Shown piece by piece: positions 47,912 to 60,186 of a stretch of DNA of 64,000 nucleotides; the stretch's first letter is position 1, and each line of letters opens with the position of its first letter. Below the pieces are notes generated by a model, which worked only from the letters and a program-made list of their open reading frames with translations, was not told the origin of the DNA and ran no database searches. The DNA comes from Rhizomys pruinosus (lineage: Eukaryota > Chordata > Mammalia > Rodentia > Spalacidae), in contig VZQC01007982.1 of assembly GCA_009823505.1 (NCBI GenBank), positions 308,284 to 372,283 of the forward strand. The letters are read 5' to 3'. The translations under genes and the position numbers were made by a program.

Positions 47912-48058
47912 TGCAAGGCATGGTGGCTAATGTCTTTATCCCAGCACTGGGGAGGCAGAGGCAGGTGGATCTCTGTGAGTTGGAAGCCAGCCTCGTCTAC
48001 ATAGTGAACTCCAGGCCAGGTGGGACTAAAGGGAGACCCTGTCTCAAAAATACCAAAA
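47912..48058 (+). mobile_element. B1 SINE, copy 2
   Basis: Clean counterpart of 38,818-38,962. Confidence 0.92.
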
Positions 48059-48900
48059 AAAAATTACACTTTTATAATTCATGATTATTATAGTTTAGTT
48101 AGTGGGATACAATGAAGTAATTCTAGTAGAACCTTAGTCAACAATTTCCCTATCTGTAATTTTGGAGTTAAGAAATATACAAGTCTCTTCTTAGAGAATC
48201 CTGGTGAACCAGAATTGAGTTGGCTAACCACTGTTAGCAAACAGGTAGCCATATTTATTTTTAATTCTTCAGTGTTAAATATGCCAGAATCCAACAGATA
48301 GAAATAAGTCAATATTAGTAAAATTGTGTGACCTAGGAATCTTTTTTTTATATGATCAGTTGTAAAATGTCTTCAACATTCTGACTTTCTTCAGTTACCT
48401 TCTACAATTTTAAAGCAATATATTGGCTCAGTAACTTTTATGAAAGAGTTTGAATCTCTTTTTGTGAAAGGCTTAATGGCTCATAGAAATCAGAAATACA
48501 TTTTATATTTCAACTTTTCAAATATCTACTTTGTTGAAAATGAAACCAAGTAGCAATGATGATATTACTATCATTTAGTGACAAGTGATAGTATAATTTA
48601 GACTCACTAAAGCTTAGGAAGAATTATAGCTATGCCAGGCACTTGGGTATTGCAATGAACAAATAGATAATCATATACATCTAAGTTATAATGAAAATAA
48701 GGGGGGCCATGGGAGGGAAAGACCCCAGTATGGAGCACAAGGGCAACATTGATGGTTGTTTGGGTTTGTCAAGGAGGAACCTTCAAACAATTCCTTAAGG
48801 AAATCATGATATCTTTTAGCAAAAAAAAAGGAGAAAATCCTCCAATTCAGGTGATATGTATATGTATGTATGCATGTATATATTTATGTATGTATATAAT

Positions 48901-48929
<29 letters not shown>

Positions 48930-48933
<4 letters not shown>

Positions 48934-49165
48934 TGAAGCAGTGCAAGTTAGAAAGAACAACAACAACAAAAGTACTGGAAAAAAGAATTCCAAAAGAATT
49001 GGAAAGACTCAAAAAAAGATGCAAGACATGTATGGCAGAGTACAGGAACTCAGGTGGGGTGGGGGGGCATGGAAAAGGAAGTGACTCTAAATTCGATTGA
49101 GAAATGATGTATGATGTATTGAAAACGTTTGTTAACAATAAACAATTTAAAAAATAAATGAGAAA
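48930..49165 (+). mobile_element. L1 3'UTR fragment, copy 2
   Basis: Clean counterpart of 39,800-40,020, preceded by a TA tract at about 48,905-48,926. Confidence 0.82.
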
Positions 49166-49334
49166 ACAGGCATTGTAAAAAAATAGTGAATACTAATATG
49201 TCATATATGTGCCCATGTGATACAGAATAAACATTGTTTATATGTATTTCTATAATGAAACATGAATATTTGGAGCATGAACTTGGTTTTAAGCATGTTG
49301 CTTACAGAAGAACTCACTAAAAATTTTGTCAAAA

Positions 49335-49550
49335 TGAGTGGTTGGATAGATTAATTAGTGGTACAAATATTGGATGCTCTTGCTGAGAATTGAGGTCTGG
49401 TTCCCAACACCTACATGGCAGCTAACAACCACTGATAACTACAGTTAACATTGGCCTCCTCTGGCCTTTGCTAACCTTGCACACACAGATGCACATGCAT
49501 ATGTACAAGCAAAACACTCATACACACAAAGCTGAAAATAAGTAAAATTT
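49335..49550 (+). mobile_element. old B3-type SINE, copy 2
   Basis: Clean counterpart of 40,190-40,405. Confidence 0.75.
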
Positions 49551-49654
49551 AAAATATAATGGAATGAAAATATAAACTATGAGAAGAGAATAAGTAGTGA
49601 TGATAATTCGTGGAAATTCTATCCTATGCTAAAAGCTAGTTCATATATGACAAT

Positions 49655-49834
49655 ATTGGGCTGGTGAAATTGCTCAGTGGGTGCTTGCTACATATTCTAA
49701 AGACTCGAGTTATATTCTCCAAACTCAAATGGTTAAAGTAGATGCCTGATTTCCCTATTGTCCTCTGAACCATAAACACATGCCATGCCACACAGTTCCT
49801 CCTCCCACAAATGGAAATAAATACATAGAAAGTT
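49655..49834 (+). mobile_element. old B2/B4-like SINE, copy 2
   Basis: Counterpart of 40,511-40,690. Confidence 0.65.
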
Positions 49835-50037
49835 GACAAAAAGGTAGATGTGTTCAGGGTGTGCTCCAAAGTCACTAAAGTTGTAGCAGATAAGGTAAGG
49901 GCATTGCTAAGGTTTGGAATCAAAGAGTTATAAGAGATAAAGCTTATTTAAATACTGCCAAAGACAATTAGAATATGACAAATGGGGTGTAGTTCTTTGG
50001 ATTGCTTTGGTAAAATGGAACTAATAAAGAATAAAAT

Positions 50038-50200
50038 TGAGCCAGGTGTGGTGGCACAGGACTTTAATCCTAGCACTTGGGAGGCAGAGGCATGCAGATC
50101 TCTATGAGTTCAAGGCCAGCCTGGTCTACATAGTGAATTCCAGGACAGCAGGAGCTACAGGGAGACCTTGTCTCAAAAAAACCAAAAAAAAAAAAAAAAA
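50038..50200 (+). mobile_element. B1 SINE, copy 2
   Basis: Full B1 ('gagccaggtgtggtggcac' to 'ccttgtctcaaaaaaacc') with a long A tail. Clean counterpart of 40,894-41,045. Confidence 0.94.
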
Positions 50201-50435
50201 GATAAATAAAAAAAAATAAAATTGAGGCAATTATTTAGAATGTTATCTCAGAAATCCAGGACAGAATGATGTGTTTGGATAAGTTGTGCTGTGCTAGGGG
50301 AGAAATTACAGGCTGTTAGAATCTATATAATTTCTAAAGTTGGAATCAATAGGATTTGAATAAGGGTTTCCTGACAGATAATAATGATGCCACAAATATT
50401 CTGATGGTAGTAACTGACCGATGTGATTTCAGGAA

Positions 50436-50640
50436 TTTTTTTTAATTTTTGTGTATTTCACATAGAACATCTTATTCAGTCTTAATCACTTTTATATCCT
50501 GTTCCTTATTGGCCCCTCCCACAGCCACCACTGGTATTCATATACTTTGCCTTTTGGATTAAGCCTATTGTGTCACCACAGTGTCCCCCGATGTGCCTCA
50601 GTGCAAGTTCATCCAATGAAGAGGCTTCAGGAAATTTTAT
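50436..50640 (-). mobile_element. L1 3'UTR fragment, copy 2
   Basis: Counterpart of 41,278-41,475. Confidence 0.7.
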
Positions 50641-51049
50641 TTTAGGTAAATTAGGAACTAATTTTGCACATGTCAATTTTAGGAAAGTCAATAGAGATTT
50701 AAAATAAAGATATTGAATAGATAATGGATAGCAACCTAGAATTTGTGCATAAATAGCTGACATAGACATGTGTATTTGAACTTAATATACATATGTTTGG
50801 AGGCTGAATATTATTACTTTGTTCCTGAGTGAATAGATATCTAAAAACTGTATTTTATAATGTTAAACATATTAAAAGCAGACTGGTATATTGGCATTTA
50901 TCCTAGTAGTCAGGTGGCAGAGGCAGGAGGATCTCTGTGAGTTCAAGACCTATTAAAACTATGGATATATACAACTTCCAAGAAACAAAGTGTTATATGT
51001 CATGGAGTGGAATAAAAAAGCTATTGATGTTCCCATTGTGGGAACATCA

Positions 51050-51220
51050 TAATTGTTCTGAGGTCTGACAAATGGCTGAGTGGGTGAAGGCATTTGCCTC
51101 AAAGCATGCTGACTTGAGTTCCATTCCTGAAACCCATACAGTGGGAGGAAAGAACTAACTTCCAAAAGCTGTCCTCTGGCATCTACTAATGTGTGGTGGC
51201 ATGTCTGCTCCACATAATAT
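51050..51220 (+). mobile_element. old SINE (RSINE1/B4-like), copy 2
   Basis: Clean counterpart of 41,885-42,042, running into the CAT/CAC array. Confidence 0.65.
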
Positions 51221-51767
51221 AAACATCATCACCATCACCATCACCATCATCACCATCATCACCATCACCATCATCACCATCACCATCACCATCATCACCA
51301 TCACCATCACCATCACCATCATCACCATCACCATCACCATCATCACCATCACCATCACCATCACCATCATCACCATCACCATCTCCATCATCACCATCAC
51401 CATCATCACCATCACCATCATCACCATCACCGTCACCATCATCACCATCACCATCGCCGTCATCACCATCACCATCATCACCATAACCACCACCATCACC
51501 ATCATCATTACCATCACCATCACCATCATCATTACCATCACCATCATCACCATCATCACCATCACCATCACCATCACCATCATCACCATCACCATCATCA
51601 TCATACCATCACCATCATCACCATCACCATCACCATCATCACCATCACCATCATCATCATCACCATCACCATCATCACCATCACCATCACCATCATCATC
51701 ATCACTGTCACCATCATCACCATCATCACCATCATCATCACCATCCTCATCATTGTCATCTCATACT
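51221..51767 (+). repeat. CAT/CAC trinucleotide array, copy 2
   Basis: A nearly uninterrupted 547-base array of CAT and CAC units with occasional CGT, ACC and TTA variants. Because every unit is a trinucleotide, all frames stay open (Ile-Thr, His, or Met-Val repeats). Not a gene. Confidence 0.98.
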
Positions 51768-52129
51768 AAAAGTATTCTGAATTTGAAAGAGGCAGGCACA
51801 AAGAAAAAACTCCCTTAAGTATTTTCTGACTCCCTACACATTGGTGATGACACACATGGACATAGAGACTCAGACAGACAGACAACACACACACACACAC
51901 ACACACACAGAAAACTAAATGAATAATTAAATGTAAAGAAGGGAAGTTTATTCTGTGGATATTATGAATGTAGCTAATAAAACCTAATAAAAGGAAAAAT
52001 GAAAGATAATAAAATTTTAGAAGCCACTTTGATATAATTATCAATTTGTAGGAAGGACCAAAATCTATAAAGGACAAAACATGTAAAGAAAACCAATAGA
52101 CAGATAATCTATCAGTCCATGCCGAGTAA

Positions 52130-52850
52130 GAAAATTGAACCCCAAATACAACTTTCTTAAAAACTTCCTTACTCATAAGGTTAGCAAGTGGATGCCATGC
52201 ATTACTAAGACAGAAATGACTTCTTTGTACCAGTTCTTGATAATTCTCCACATTTATTTCCACAGTGGCTACTCCAGTTTACAATGACACCAACAGAGAG
52301 TGAGAGTTTCCGTTTCCCACAGCTGTGCCAGATCAGATATCAGGTGATTTCTGATCTTAGCCATTCTGACTAGCATTCTGACTAGAGTAAGATGAAATCT
52401 CATAATAGTTATAGTTCGCATTTCATTAACTGCTGAAGAGGTTGAAAACCTTTAAAGATGTTTCTTGGCCATTTTAAAAGTTCTTTTTTTTTTTTGAGAT
52501 CTCTGTTCAGATCCATAGCCTATGTTCTAATAATTTTGTTTTATGATTATTTAGTTTTTGAGTTTGTGGTTAGTAATCCTCTACCAGATTTGTAGCAATG
52601 AACCCCCACTGCACGGGCTTTCTCTTTCTGGACTGATTGTTTCCTTGATGTATAGAAACTTTACAATTTTTTAAGGTCCCATTTGTCTACTTTCTACCTC
52701 AATTCCCTAGTGAATGGAGTTCACTAAAAAATCGCCTTCATGGTTCTATATCTTGTAGGACACAGAGTATGTTTTCCTTCTTGAAGTTTCTGAGTGTCAG
52801 ATTCACATTGAGAACTAGCTCCCCTAAGGTACTTTGAAAGCTGCCAAGTC
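52130..52850 (-). mobile_element. old L1 ORF2 C-terminal fragment, copy 2
   Basis: Counterpart of 42,890-43,600. Confidence 0.75.
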
Positions 52851-53112
52851 AGCAGTCTTCCTGAGCAGGAAAGTCCACTAACCACAGCAATAACCAGCCA
52901 GCCAACATGTCCCCAGTGAAGCAATAGTGCCACTATTATAATATCAACCAATATATCCAAATATTCATGTAAGGAGAGGCCCATAGACACTAGAGGAGAA
53001 CCTTCTACTGTCATTCCTAAACCAATATAATTTATAACTTTATTCTAAATATTTATTCTTATACCCACAGATAAGTGTTGATCTCCTTTCTCATCAAAGA
53101 AACGTTATTTTA

Positions 53113-53235
53113 GAGCTGATTGTAGTGGCCTATGCCTTTAGTGCCAGAAATTGGGGGGTGACAAAAACAGGCAAATGCCCGTGAGATCAAACCCAGCCTG
53201 GTCTACATAATGAGTTCTAGGCCAGCAGAGGTAAC
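53113..53235 (+). mobile_element. diverged B1-like SINE
   Basis: 'tgattgtagtggcctatgcc' to 'gcctggtctacataatgag', an old B1. The left contig stops inside its equivalent. Confidence 0.75.
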
Positions 53236-53519
53236 TCCCAAAATAAACAACAGCAATAACAAAAGAATCAGTAACAATAAACAAATCCACTTCTTTGGTC
53301 TACTACAGAAATCCACAACTTGTAAAAATGATGTAGAACCGAATGATTATGGGCTACCTTCCTCACATGACACTTGTAAAATGAGATACCTATATGTAAA
53401 TTTCAGGGAAAAACATAGAGGGGCATAAGAGCCAGAGGACCAGGTAGTGCCTCCTAGAAATGACAAAAAAGATGCAGGTATGAAATTCAGCAATAAGGTT
53501 ACCTAAATGAAGCCTGCAC

Positions 53520-53721
53520 AATGACAACATGAGTCAGTGGGCCAGCTGGATGGGGACATTTCACAAGGTCCCATCCCATGTGAAAAGCAATAGGAAATCA
53601 ATAGCTGCTGAGTGAGGCTGAGAGAGGAGGAATTAATTTTCTCCAGCAACATGCATCCTAATAAGTTATCCAGTCCCAAGTAGTCAGGCCTAAACATATT
53701 TATGAGGAAGAATATATATAT

Positions 53722-53753
<32 letters not shown>

Positions 53754-53759
53754 GATATA

Positions 53760-53802
<43 letters not shown>

Positions 53803-54175
53803 GTCTACACTCATGTAAGTGCATCCCAGTTATGCAATGCCCACGTAGACAGAGGAAGGTGTTAGATCCCATAAAACTGGAGTTTACAGATGGTTGTTAG
53901 CTGCCACGTAGGTACTGGTGTTCAAATCCAGGTCCTCTTGAAGAACAGCCAGTGTTCTTAATCCCTGAGTTATCTCTTCAGCTCCTATGAGTAACACCTT
54001 ATGGAATCAGGAGTGTGTTTGGGGGGGGGACGTGTAGAGGAGACAATGAATATTAGAGGGAGTGATGGGGACACAGAAGGTATGAGAATGAGAGGGAGGA
54101 GGAGTAATTTTGTAAAGACTATACTCATGTAAGAATGTCTGAGAAAATTAAGGAAAATTACATGTACAATCATGA
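53520..54175 (+). repeat. degenerate unnamed repeat with (TA)n(GT)n and a B3 insert
   Basis: Same family as 2,276-2,730 ('agtcaggcctaaacatattta', then an AT tract, then a G-rich half ending 'aatttt...actcatgtaagaa'). (TA)n lies at 53,712-53,757, (GT)n at 53,760-53,801. Confidence 0.55.
53802..53986 (-). mobile_element. B3-type SINE
   Basis: Minus strand from 'ggagctgaagagataactcag' (53,986) to the GT tract at 53,802, which sits where the SINE tail would be. Confidence 0.78.
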
Positions 54176-54470
54176 TAAATTGGGAACCTTGTCAATTCAT
54201 TAAGTAAGGTTAGAATAATTTCGAGAACAAATGTTGGCCAAAAACCTGACAGAGAAAAGAAAAAAAAAAATTGTAAGATAAGTTCTAGATAATGTCTAAG
54301 TATAATGTCTCAAATAATTTGGCAGTTCTTCAAATCCAGTGTATTTAAAACCATCGGTTTTAATAACAGGGGTAATATAGTGTCTGAGAATATTATGGGA
54401 TCCAACATCATATATCTGAAAATCATATATGATTCAAGGATACATTCTGCTTAATAAAAGAATCTATCAG

Positions 54471-54708
54471 GGCTGGAGACATAGCCTAGCTGTTAAAAGC
54501 ATCTACTGCTCTTGCAGAGGACACGGGTTCGATCCCCAGCAGCCACATGGCAGCTGAGAAGCGTCTGTAACTCCAATTCCAGGAGAGCTCCAGTTCCAGG
54601 GGAATCCGAGACCCTCTCCTGACCTCCGCAGCATTGCACAACACGGGTGCACAGACCTACATGCAGAGAGTACATTCATACACATGCAAAAAAAATAAAA
54701 AATTAAAA
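54471..54708 (+). mobile_element. young B2 SINE
   Basis: Complete B2 of the young subfamily with an intact B box (GGTTCGATCC). Imperfect flanks 'aagaatctatcag' (left) and 'ataatctatctcag' (right) suggest a target-site duplication with small differences. Confidence 0.92.
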
Positions 54709-54824
54709 AAATAATCTATCTCAGTAAATGTAGCGAACTATTTGTTAAGTTCAATTTCATGAAAAATAGTATCAGCAAATTAGACCTCAATTAATATGAT
54801 ATATGAAATTTAAATTTATATATT

Positions 54825-55230
54825 GTTAGATTTTTATTTATTTTTACATACATGCATGATGTGTTGCCTGCATGTTTGTAAGTGCATCCATATCATGCAA
54901 TCCCTGTAGAGGACAGAAGAAAGGACTGGATTCCCCTGGAGCTAGAGTTATAGATGGTTGTTAGCCACCATATGGGAGCTGGAAATTGAACCCCAGTCCT
55001 CTGCAAGAGCAGCCAGTGGTCTTTTTTTTTTTTTTTTTTTTTTTTGGTATTTTTGCGACAGGGTCTCCCTTTTAGTATCAGGTGTCCTGGAGTTTGCTCT
55101 GTAGACCAGGCTGGCTTTGAACCCACAGAGACCCACCTACCTCTGCCTCCCAAGTGCTGGGATTAAAGGCGTGCACCACCATGCCTGGCGCAGCAAGTAC
55201 TCTTAAGTGCTGATACATCCCTCCAGCCTG
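54825..55230 (-). mobile_element. B3-type SINE split by a B1
   Basis: B3 body at 54,825-55,020 (tail side) resumes at 55,191-55,230 (head, 'ggctggagggatgtatcagc' on the minus strand). The intervening B1 has an imperfect flanking repeat, 'gcagccagtggtctt' against 'gcagcaagtactctt'. Confidence 0.85.
55022..55190 (-). mobile_element. B1 SINE nested in B3
   Basis: Full B1 on the minus strand (head 'gccaggcatggtggtgcacg' at about 55,190) with a long A tail (T run at 55,022-55,046). Confidence 0.93.
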
Positions 55231-55445
55231 TCTATGGATTTTTAATCAATTAATCTTCTATTAACATATAATAACTGATTGGTAAGATATTTCTTGTGTT
55301 CCCATTGCAATTGACATCAATTAAATATTAAGTATTGCCATTTCCTTTTTACATAAAATCAGTCTTTGACAATGCGATTAGAGAGTAAATAGAAGTAAAA
55401 TGTATGAGAGTAAGAAAGAATTAACACCTGCATTGGCACACACAG

Positions 55446-55478
<33 letters not shown>

Positions 55479-57844
55479 GATATAGATATATTGATAAAAG
55501 AATGTTTCACATAAAATATAAATGATAAAGTTTTTACAATTTTATTTAATAAATTCAATATACAAAGTCTGAGTATAGAAAAAAAAATTGAGACAGTTCA
55601 CCACACTTTCAGGATTGTCTGGATTAGAATTACCTGTGATTGCTGGTTTGTGACTAGCCATCAGTTGTACATATTCATAATCTGGAAACCAGACCTAAGT
55701 TGCCCCATACTCTAGGAGTGTATAGTTACCAGTGCCTTTGTGGGATGAATGCAAGGAAGAAAAGGGAGGGACAGTATTTTCCTGGGCAAAAAGAACAAAA
55801 GTAATGGAATCATCATTTTAAATTACTTGCTGTATGGAACAGAATTTCGGTGACTTGTGAAATGGTCTTTACCATTACAGGAAGCTTTCTAAACCAAGTG
55901 GCTGTAACCTAGCTGTGTCCCTGTCCCTTCTGGAATGACCTGGTTCAATGTTCCATTCTATGGAGGAACAAGAGGTAATTCCCTTAGAATAATGTAGAAG
56001 AGTATTTGTCACCAAGAGTGTGGAGTGTTCTGTGGCACTAACAACAACCATTTGCCCCTCTTCTCTGTGATGTAGAGAATACCAAACATTGCTCTGTATC
56101 TTCTTTTTCCTCCATACTTTGGGCTTAGCCATTGACGACATTGATGATGGACTTATAGATGATATGTGAAAGTGACATTTAGGGAAAAATTTCCAGTGTA
56201 ATTTTGTGGTTGAGCTCAGTCCTATTTTATCACTTTGTCACAATAATTGGCACATTTTGCAGGAGAGCTGCCAGTGCGCTGCCTAACCGGGCTGTGCCTA
56301 GTAAGCCTTATGGGAGTCTATTAAAGTTGAGATGAAGATACTGATGTTTATTGAACAAGATAATCAAAGGACAATGAGAGAGAGATAAGAGGTTTGTGAA
56401 TTTGATGAAAATACATTATACACATCTATGAAATTACCAGTAAAGTACAAATATTTATACTTTTATAAATCAAATAATGATAATTACAATCTAAACTTGG
56501 GAGGTTTATTATGAAACGAATGTGAGAAACATAAATCTGACTTACTCATTGAAACACTATCCTTCTAAATATCCTTCTAAACAGAGTCTGGCACCATAAA
56601 GTGTGACTGAATATCAAGAGAGACAAATACATATCTGGATTTCCAAGGTTGTGTACTCAAAAAATATTTGTTATGATTTTGTTAATAATAGGAAGCATAC
56701 TAGCACATGTAAGTGATGAGATTCATTTCTTGTTCCCTAAAGAAATATAACCTAGAATGAAATATTTTCACAGATAAGTTTTGGCAACCTGTGATCTTGT
56801 TGTGACTAGAAGGAGGCATAAATGTGGCTCCAAGAAAAACCAAGAAGTAGGGAAAAATGAAGCTGCTTATGAAAAGGATGTTGAGAGGGACCTTCCCCAT
56901 TCTACTGTCCTCTTGGCTTCTCTCTATGTTCAGGCTTCAAGCTGTTGATGATTTTTCCCCACTTAGTTAATACTAAAGATTACTAAAATGGGTGCCTATA
57001 ATCAGATGAAAACAATAAGGCCAAGTTGGGATTTAAACATGGACTTTTATTGATTTTTAAATCATATTATATATGCTTTGTGATTCCATAGAAATCTAAA
57101 ACTTTTAAAATTAGTCCTTAATGATTATTTTCATTCCAGTTTAATATTCGGCAATAAAAGGCAGAGACAAAATGTGATATAAGATTCAAATAAAAGATAT
57201 TTTCTATGTTACTAAAACATTTGCTTCAAACATCCCAAATATTTTCAATAACCAGTGAATGTGTTATTACGAATTTGTTGAATTTGTTGTACTAACAGTA
57301 GATATATTTTATACTAACAAAACTCCCCACTTTAAACAATAATAGTATGTGCAACTCAGCCATCTTCATTTCGCTTTAAGGTCACAGAAGTAAGACAGTG
57401 ATTCCTTCCTTGAGTTAAACAAATTCATGATACAGAATTATGTTCAGCATAATAGCATCTTTAGCATTAATGTCATAGGCTTGACAAGATAATTTCTAGA
57501 TTTAAGGAGTCAGAGGGTTATTATAGGCATTCTTTTACAACAACATATTATTGAAGTTTAGGAAATTGAGGACCAGAGTGAGACTTACTTAGTTTAGATA
57601 CACAGTCAGCGTTCCATTTTTCATTATCTTTTTCTCCTCACCATACTTCATTGGAAGAAGTAGATACAAAGCAAATCTTGGATCCCAGTGTAACTCTCTT
57701 AAAAAGATGTCCACGGAGGAGTTCTGTCTTTTCATAGGAAACCAGGCTATGTATTTCCTATTTAAAATTCAGACTAGAACTATATTTTATGAGCTAAAAT
57801 TCTTATTTATGACTATGAACAGATAAGTCTATTAAAAACCAGTT
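55231..57844. other. apparently unique sequence; no gene recognised
   Basis: The longest repeat-poor stretch here. It holds a (CA)n tract at 55,437-55,473. Two small minus-strand open frames (55,875-56,141, 88 codons; 56,700-56,900, 66 codons with a hydrophobic N-terminus) have no recognisable domain and lack supporting splice or polyadenylation context that I can defend. Confidence 0.5.
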
Positions 57845-58480
57845 TCACTTGACCCAGTCATACCGCTCCTTTGTGTATACCCAAAAGTTTCATCCTATTG
57901 CAGAGATGCATGCACAACCATGTTTATTGCAGCTCTTTTCACAATAGTGAATAGCTGTAAGCAACCCAAGTGTCCCTCAACCTATGAGTGGATAATGAAG
58001 TTGTAGTACATCTATACAATGGAGTTATCTGAAGTGGTAAAGAAAGATGACATAGTGAACTTTGCAGGTAAATGAATGGCACTAGAAGCCATTATGTTAA
58101 GTGAAGTAAAACAGTCACAGAAAAACAAATGACAAATGGTGTCCCTCATTTGTGGATCCTAGCACCAAATCCTTATATACTCTTTCATTTTGGTATATAT
58201 GTGGGTGTATATATTGCATATTTTGGAGTAATATAAAATTAAAGGGAACAATAACAACAAAAGACTTGCTCAAAAATATGACCAAATCAGTAAACTTCTA
58301 CATCAAAAATGTTAAAAAAAAGGATAAGAAAGATGCTAGACAGGACTTAGTATGTATAGCATAATGCATGAGCTCCGGTGGGGAACAAGGTTGGGGAAAT
58401 GTGTCTAAATATGATTAATAAAGGTTGTGTGAAGTGCACAAAAGTCCATTAACACATACAATAAAAATAATAAATACAAA
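57845..58480 (+). mobile_element. L1 3' end, 5'-truncated
   Basis: Starts in the ORF2 C-terminus ('cttgacccagtcataccgctcc', 'tttattgcagctcttttcacaatagtg') and runs through the 3'UTR to an A-rich end at about 58,480. No functional frame. Confidence 0.9.
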
Positions 58481-58584
58481 AGCAGCTTCAGTCAACAGTA
58501 CAACCAACTTCATTATATTGTTGAGTGTTCTCCCACCCATTCAAAAATTAACACAATTACTTTCACATAGCTTTCTTTATTAAC

Positions 58585-58805
58585 ATATCGTATTTATTTT
58601 ATGTGTATGAGTATATTGCCTGCATGTATGTAAATGCACCTATATCATGCAATGCCCCCAAAGGTCATACGATGATGTTGGAAGATGATCCCCTGGAAAT
58701 GGAGTTATGATAGTTGTTAGCCCCCAGTGTGGGTGCTGGGAATCTAATCCATGTTCTCTGCAATAGCTGCCAGTGCTCTTAATGGCTGAGTCAACTCTCC
58801 AGCCC
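58585..58805 (-). mobile_element. B3-type SINE
   Basis: Minus strand from GGGGGCTGGAGAGTTGACTC at 58,805 to an A-rich end at 58,585. Diverged. Confidence 0.82.
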
Positions 58806-58904
58806 CCTATAACTGACGTCTTTGTTGTAACTGATACTGTGTGCTTCCTTAGTTTTCTGAGGTGAAAGGAAATGTCTCACTCTCAAAGAACAACCATAGT
58901 CTGA

Positions 58905-59040
58905 AAATGCCATTCAGTAGGAAGACTACTTGAGGAGCACAAAGCCTAGGGTTTGATTCTCCAGCACCATGTGAACTAGACATGGCAACACAAACCTATG
59001 ATCACAGCTGTGGATAGTTGGAGTTTAATACAGGAGCCCT
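58905..59040 (+). mobile_element. B4-like (ID-B1) SINE
   Basis: 'gaggagcacaaagcctagggtttgattctccagcac' is the ID-type tRNA-like head and 'atggcaacacaaacctatgatcacagc' resembles decayed B1. Confidence 0.55.
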
Positions 59041-59074
59041 ATACAGGGACCCATACTCTGGAGGCTCCTGTTGT

Positions 59075-59094
59075 TTGAAACTTTGCCAGTTGTG

Positions 59095-59139
<45 letters not shown>

Positions 59140-59717
59140 ACTGCACTCTGTTGTATAAAGAAACTTCACTGGTGAGAATTGAGGGATGCATCATTTTCTC
59201 TCTGATCCTCATTCAGCAGTGTTCCACCAAGTCTTAGGTGTAGATGTTCAGCTGTAAATGTGTCCCCTAGGACTGAACATCTTTGAGATGTATAGTTTCT
59301 GTGTCTGACCAGTTGTTGGATTCTGCAGTACCCTCTGTCTTTTTCAAAGAGAAGAAGCTTCTTTGATGAGTGGCGTATGGTATGCTCATCTATAAACATG
59401 AGATTCCATATTTAGTGTGTGACAAGAAATTTCATTTGCCTAGATATATGACAGGGAGTGAACTCATGAGTTGCACTGTAAATTCAGCCAAAAGGATATT
59501 TCTGGAGAGTACATGGATACTAGATAAAAACCCTCTCTCTGTTGATCTGGTCTTGTTTTAGCTTTGGTAATACCCATGATTTTAGATATATACTTATACC
59601 TTTTTGGTTTTCAAATTTAATAGAATATAGATTTTTAAACTATTCTCTTATATTCTTGATCTTTGTTGTCTGCTTTGATGTTTCCCTTTTCATATGTAAA
59701 TTTGTTGATTTGCAGTT
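59075..59717 (-). mobile_element. L1 3'UTR fused to mid-ORF2, host of the ERV
   Basis: 3'UTR blocks (59,075 to about 59,535) shared with 34,750-35,700, then ORF2 sequence equivalent to about 6,435-6,610 of the young L1 (59,536-59,717). The 3' half of ORF2 is missing between them. The ERV-L LTR begins directly after. A T run of about 40 bases (59,097-59,137) replaces a short 3'UTR stretch. Confidence 0.75.
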
Positions 59718-60181
59718 TGTGATGGTTAATCCTGGGTGTCAACTTGACTGGACTAAGGAACAAGTAAGAGAAAAAGGATCTTCGGATTGGACTACCTCAA
59801 CCTGGATGGCCCAACCCAAATGTGGGCATTACCTTCTGCTGGCAGGCAGTATTAAAGGCCATGGCAGAGGGAGCTGGTCCCTTTTTTTCTGTGGCTTGCC
59901 TCTCTCACACTGGTGAGTTTGTCTTTCTGCTGTGATCAACCCTTCGGATCCCAGCACGTACTGAGACCAGCAGATCTCCTGGAATCCATCGGGCCTTCAG
60001 CACCAGATTGGGACTACTGAGACATCCAGCCTTGCAGACTGAGCAGTTCCCTGGATTCTCAGCCTCTCCAGTGCTACTGTCCAACTCCTTGAACTCTGTC
60101 ACGTGAGCAAATCAATAAATTTTATATAGCAATATATTCTTCCTGTTGCTTCTGTTTCTTTAGAGAACCCTGACTAATACA
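59718..60181 (+). mobile_element. ERV-L (class III) 5' LTR
   Basis: 464 bases, TGTGATGGTTAATCC...CTAATACA, with TG/CA ends. The opening 'ggttaatcctgggtgtcaacttgactgga' and the 'ccctgactaataca' end are characteristic of MT2/ERV-L LTRs. TATA-like TATTAAAG at 59,850-59,857; AATAAA at 60,114-60,119. Immediate left flank is CAGTT; the matching right flank lies beyond the window. In mouse, LTRs of this class drive transcription in very early embryos (family knowledge; not shown here). Confidence 0.88.
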
Positions 60182-60186
60182 GACTT

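Larger units (their letters stand above)
43956..53198 (+). repeat. 9.2-kb repeated block, copy 2 (start of right contig)
   Basis: Colinear with 34,752-43,954. From 43,956 to about 46,700 it is full of indels and compressions relative to copy 1 (worst at 45,440-46,690, with a G run at 44,980-45,012). From about 46.8 kb on it is clean and usually longer than copy 1. Repeats inside mirror those listed for copy 1. Confidence 0.95.

Noticed and set aside
34752..53198. Recent segmental tandem duplication
   Set aside because: A single N lies exactly at the unit boundary and error density rises toward it from both sides; contig overlap explains this better.
56700..56900. 66-codon frame with signal-peptide-like N-terminus (minus strand)
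   Set aside because: Considered as a receptor first exon; no family motif, splice context or neighbouring exon could be shown.
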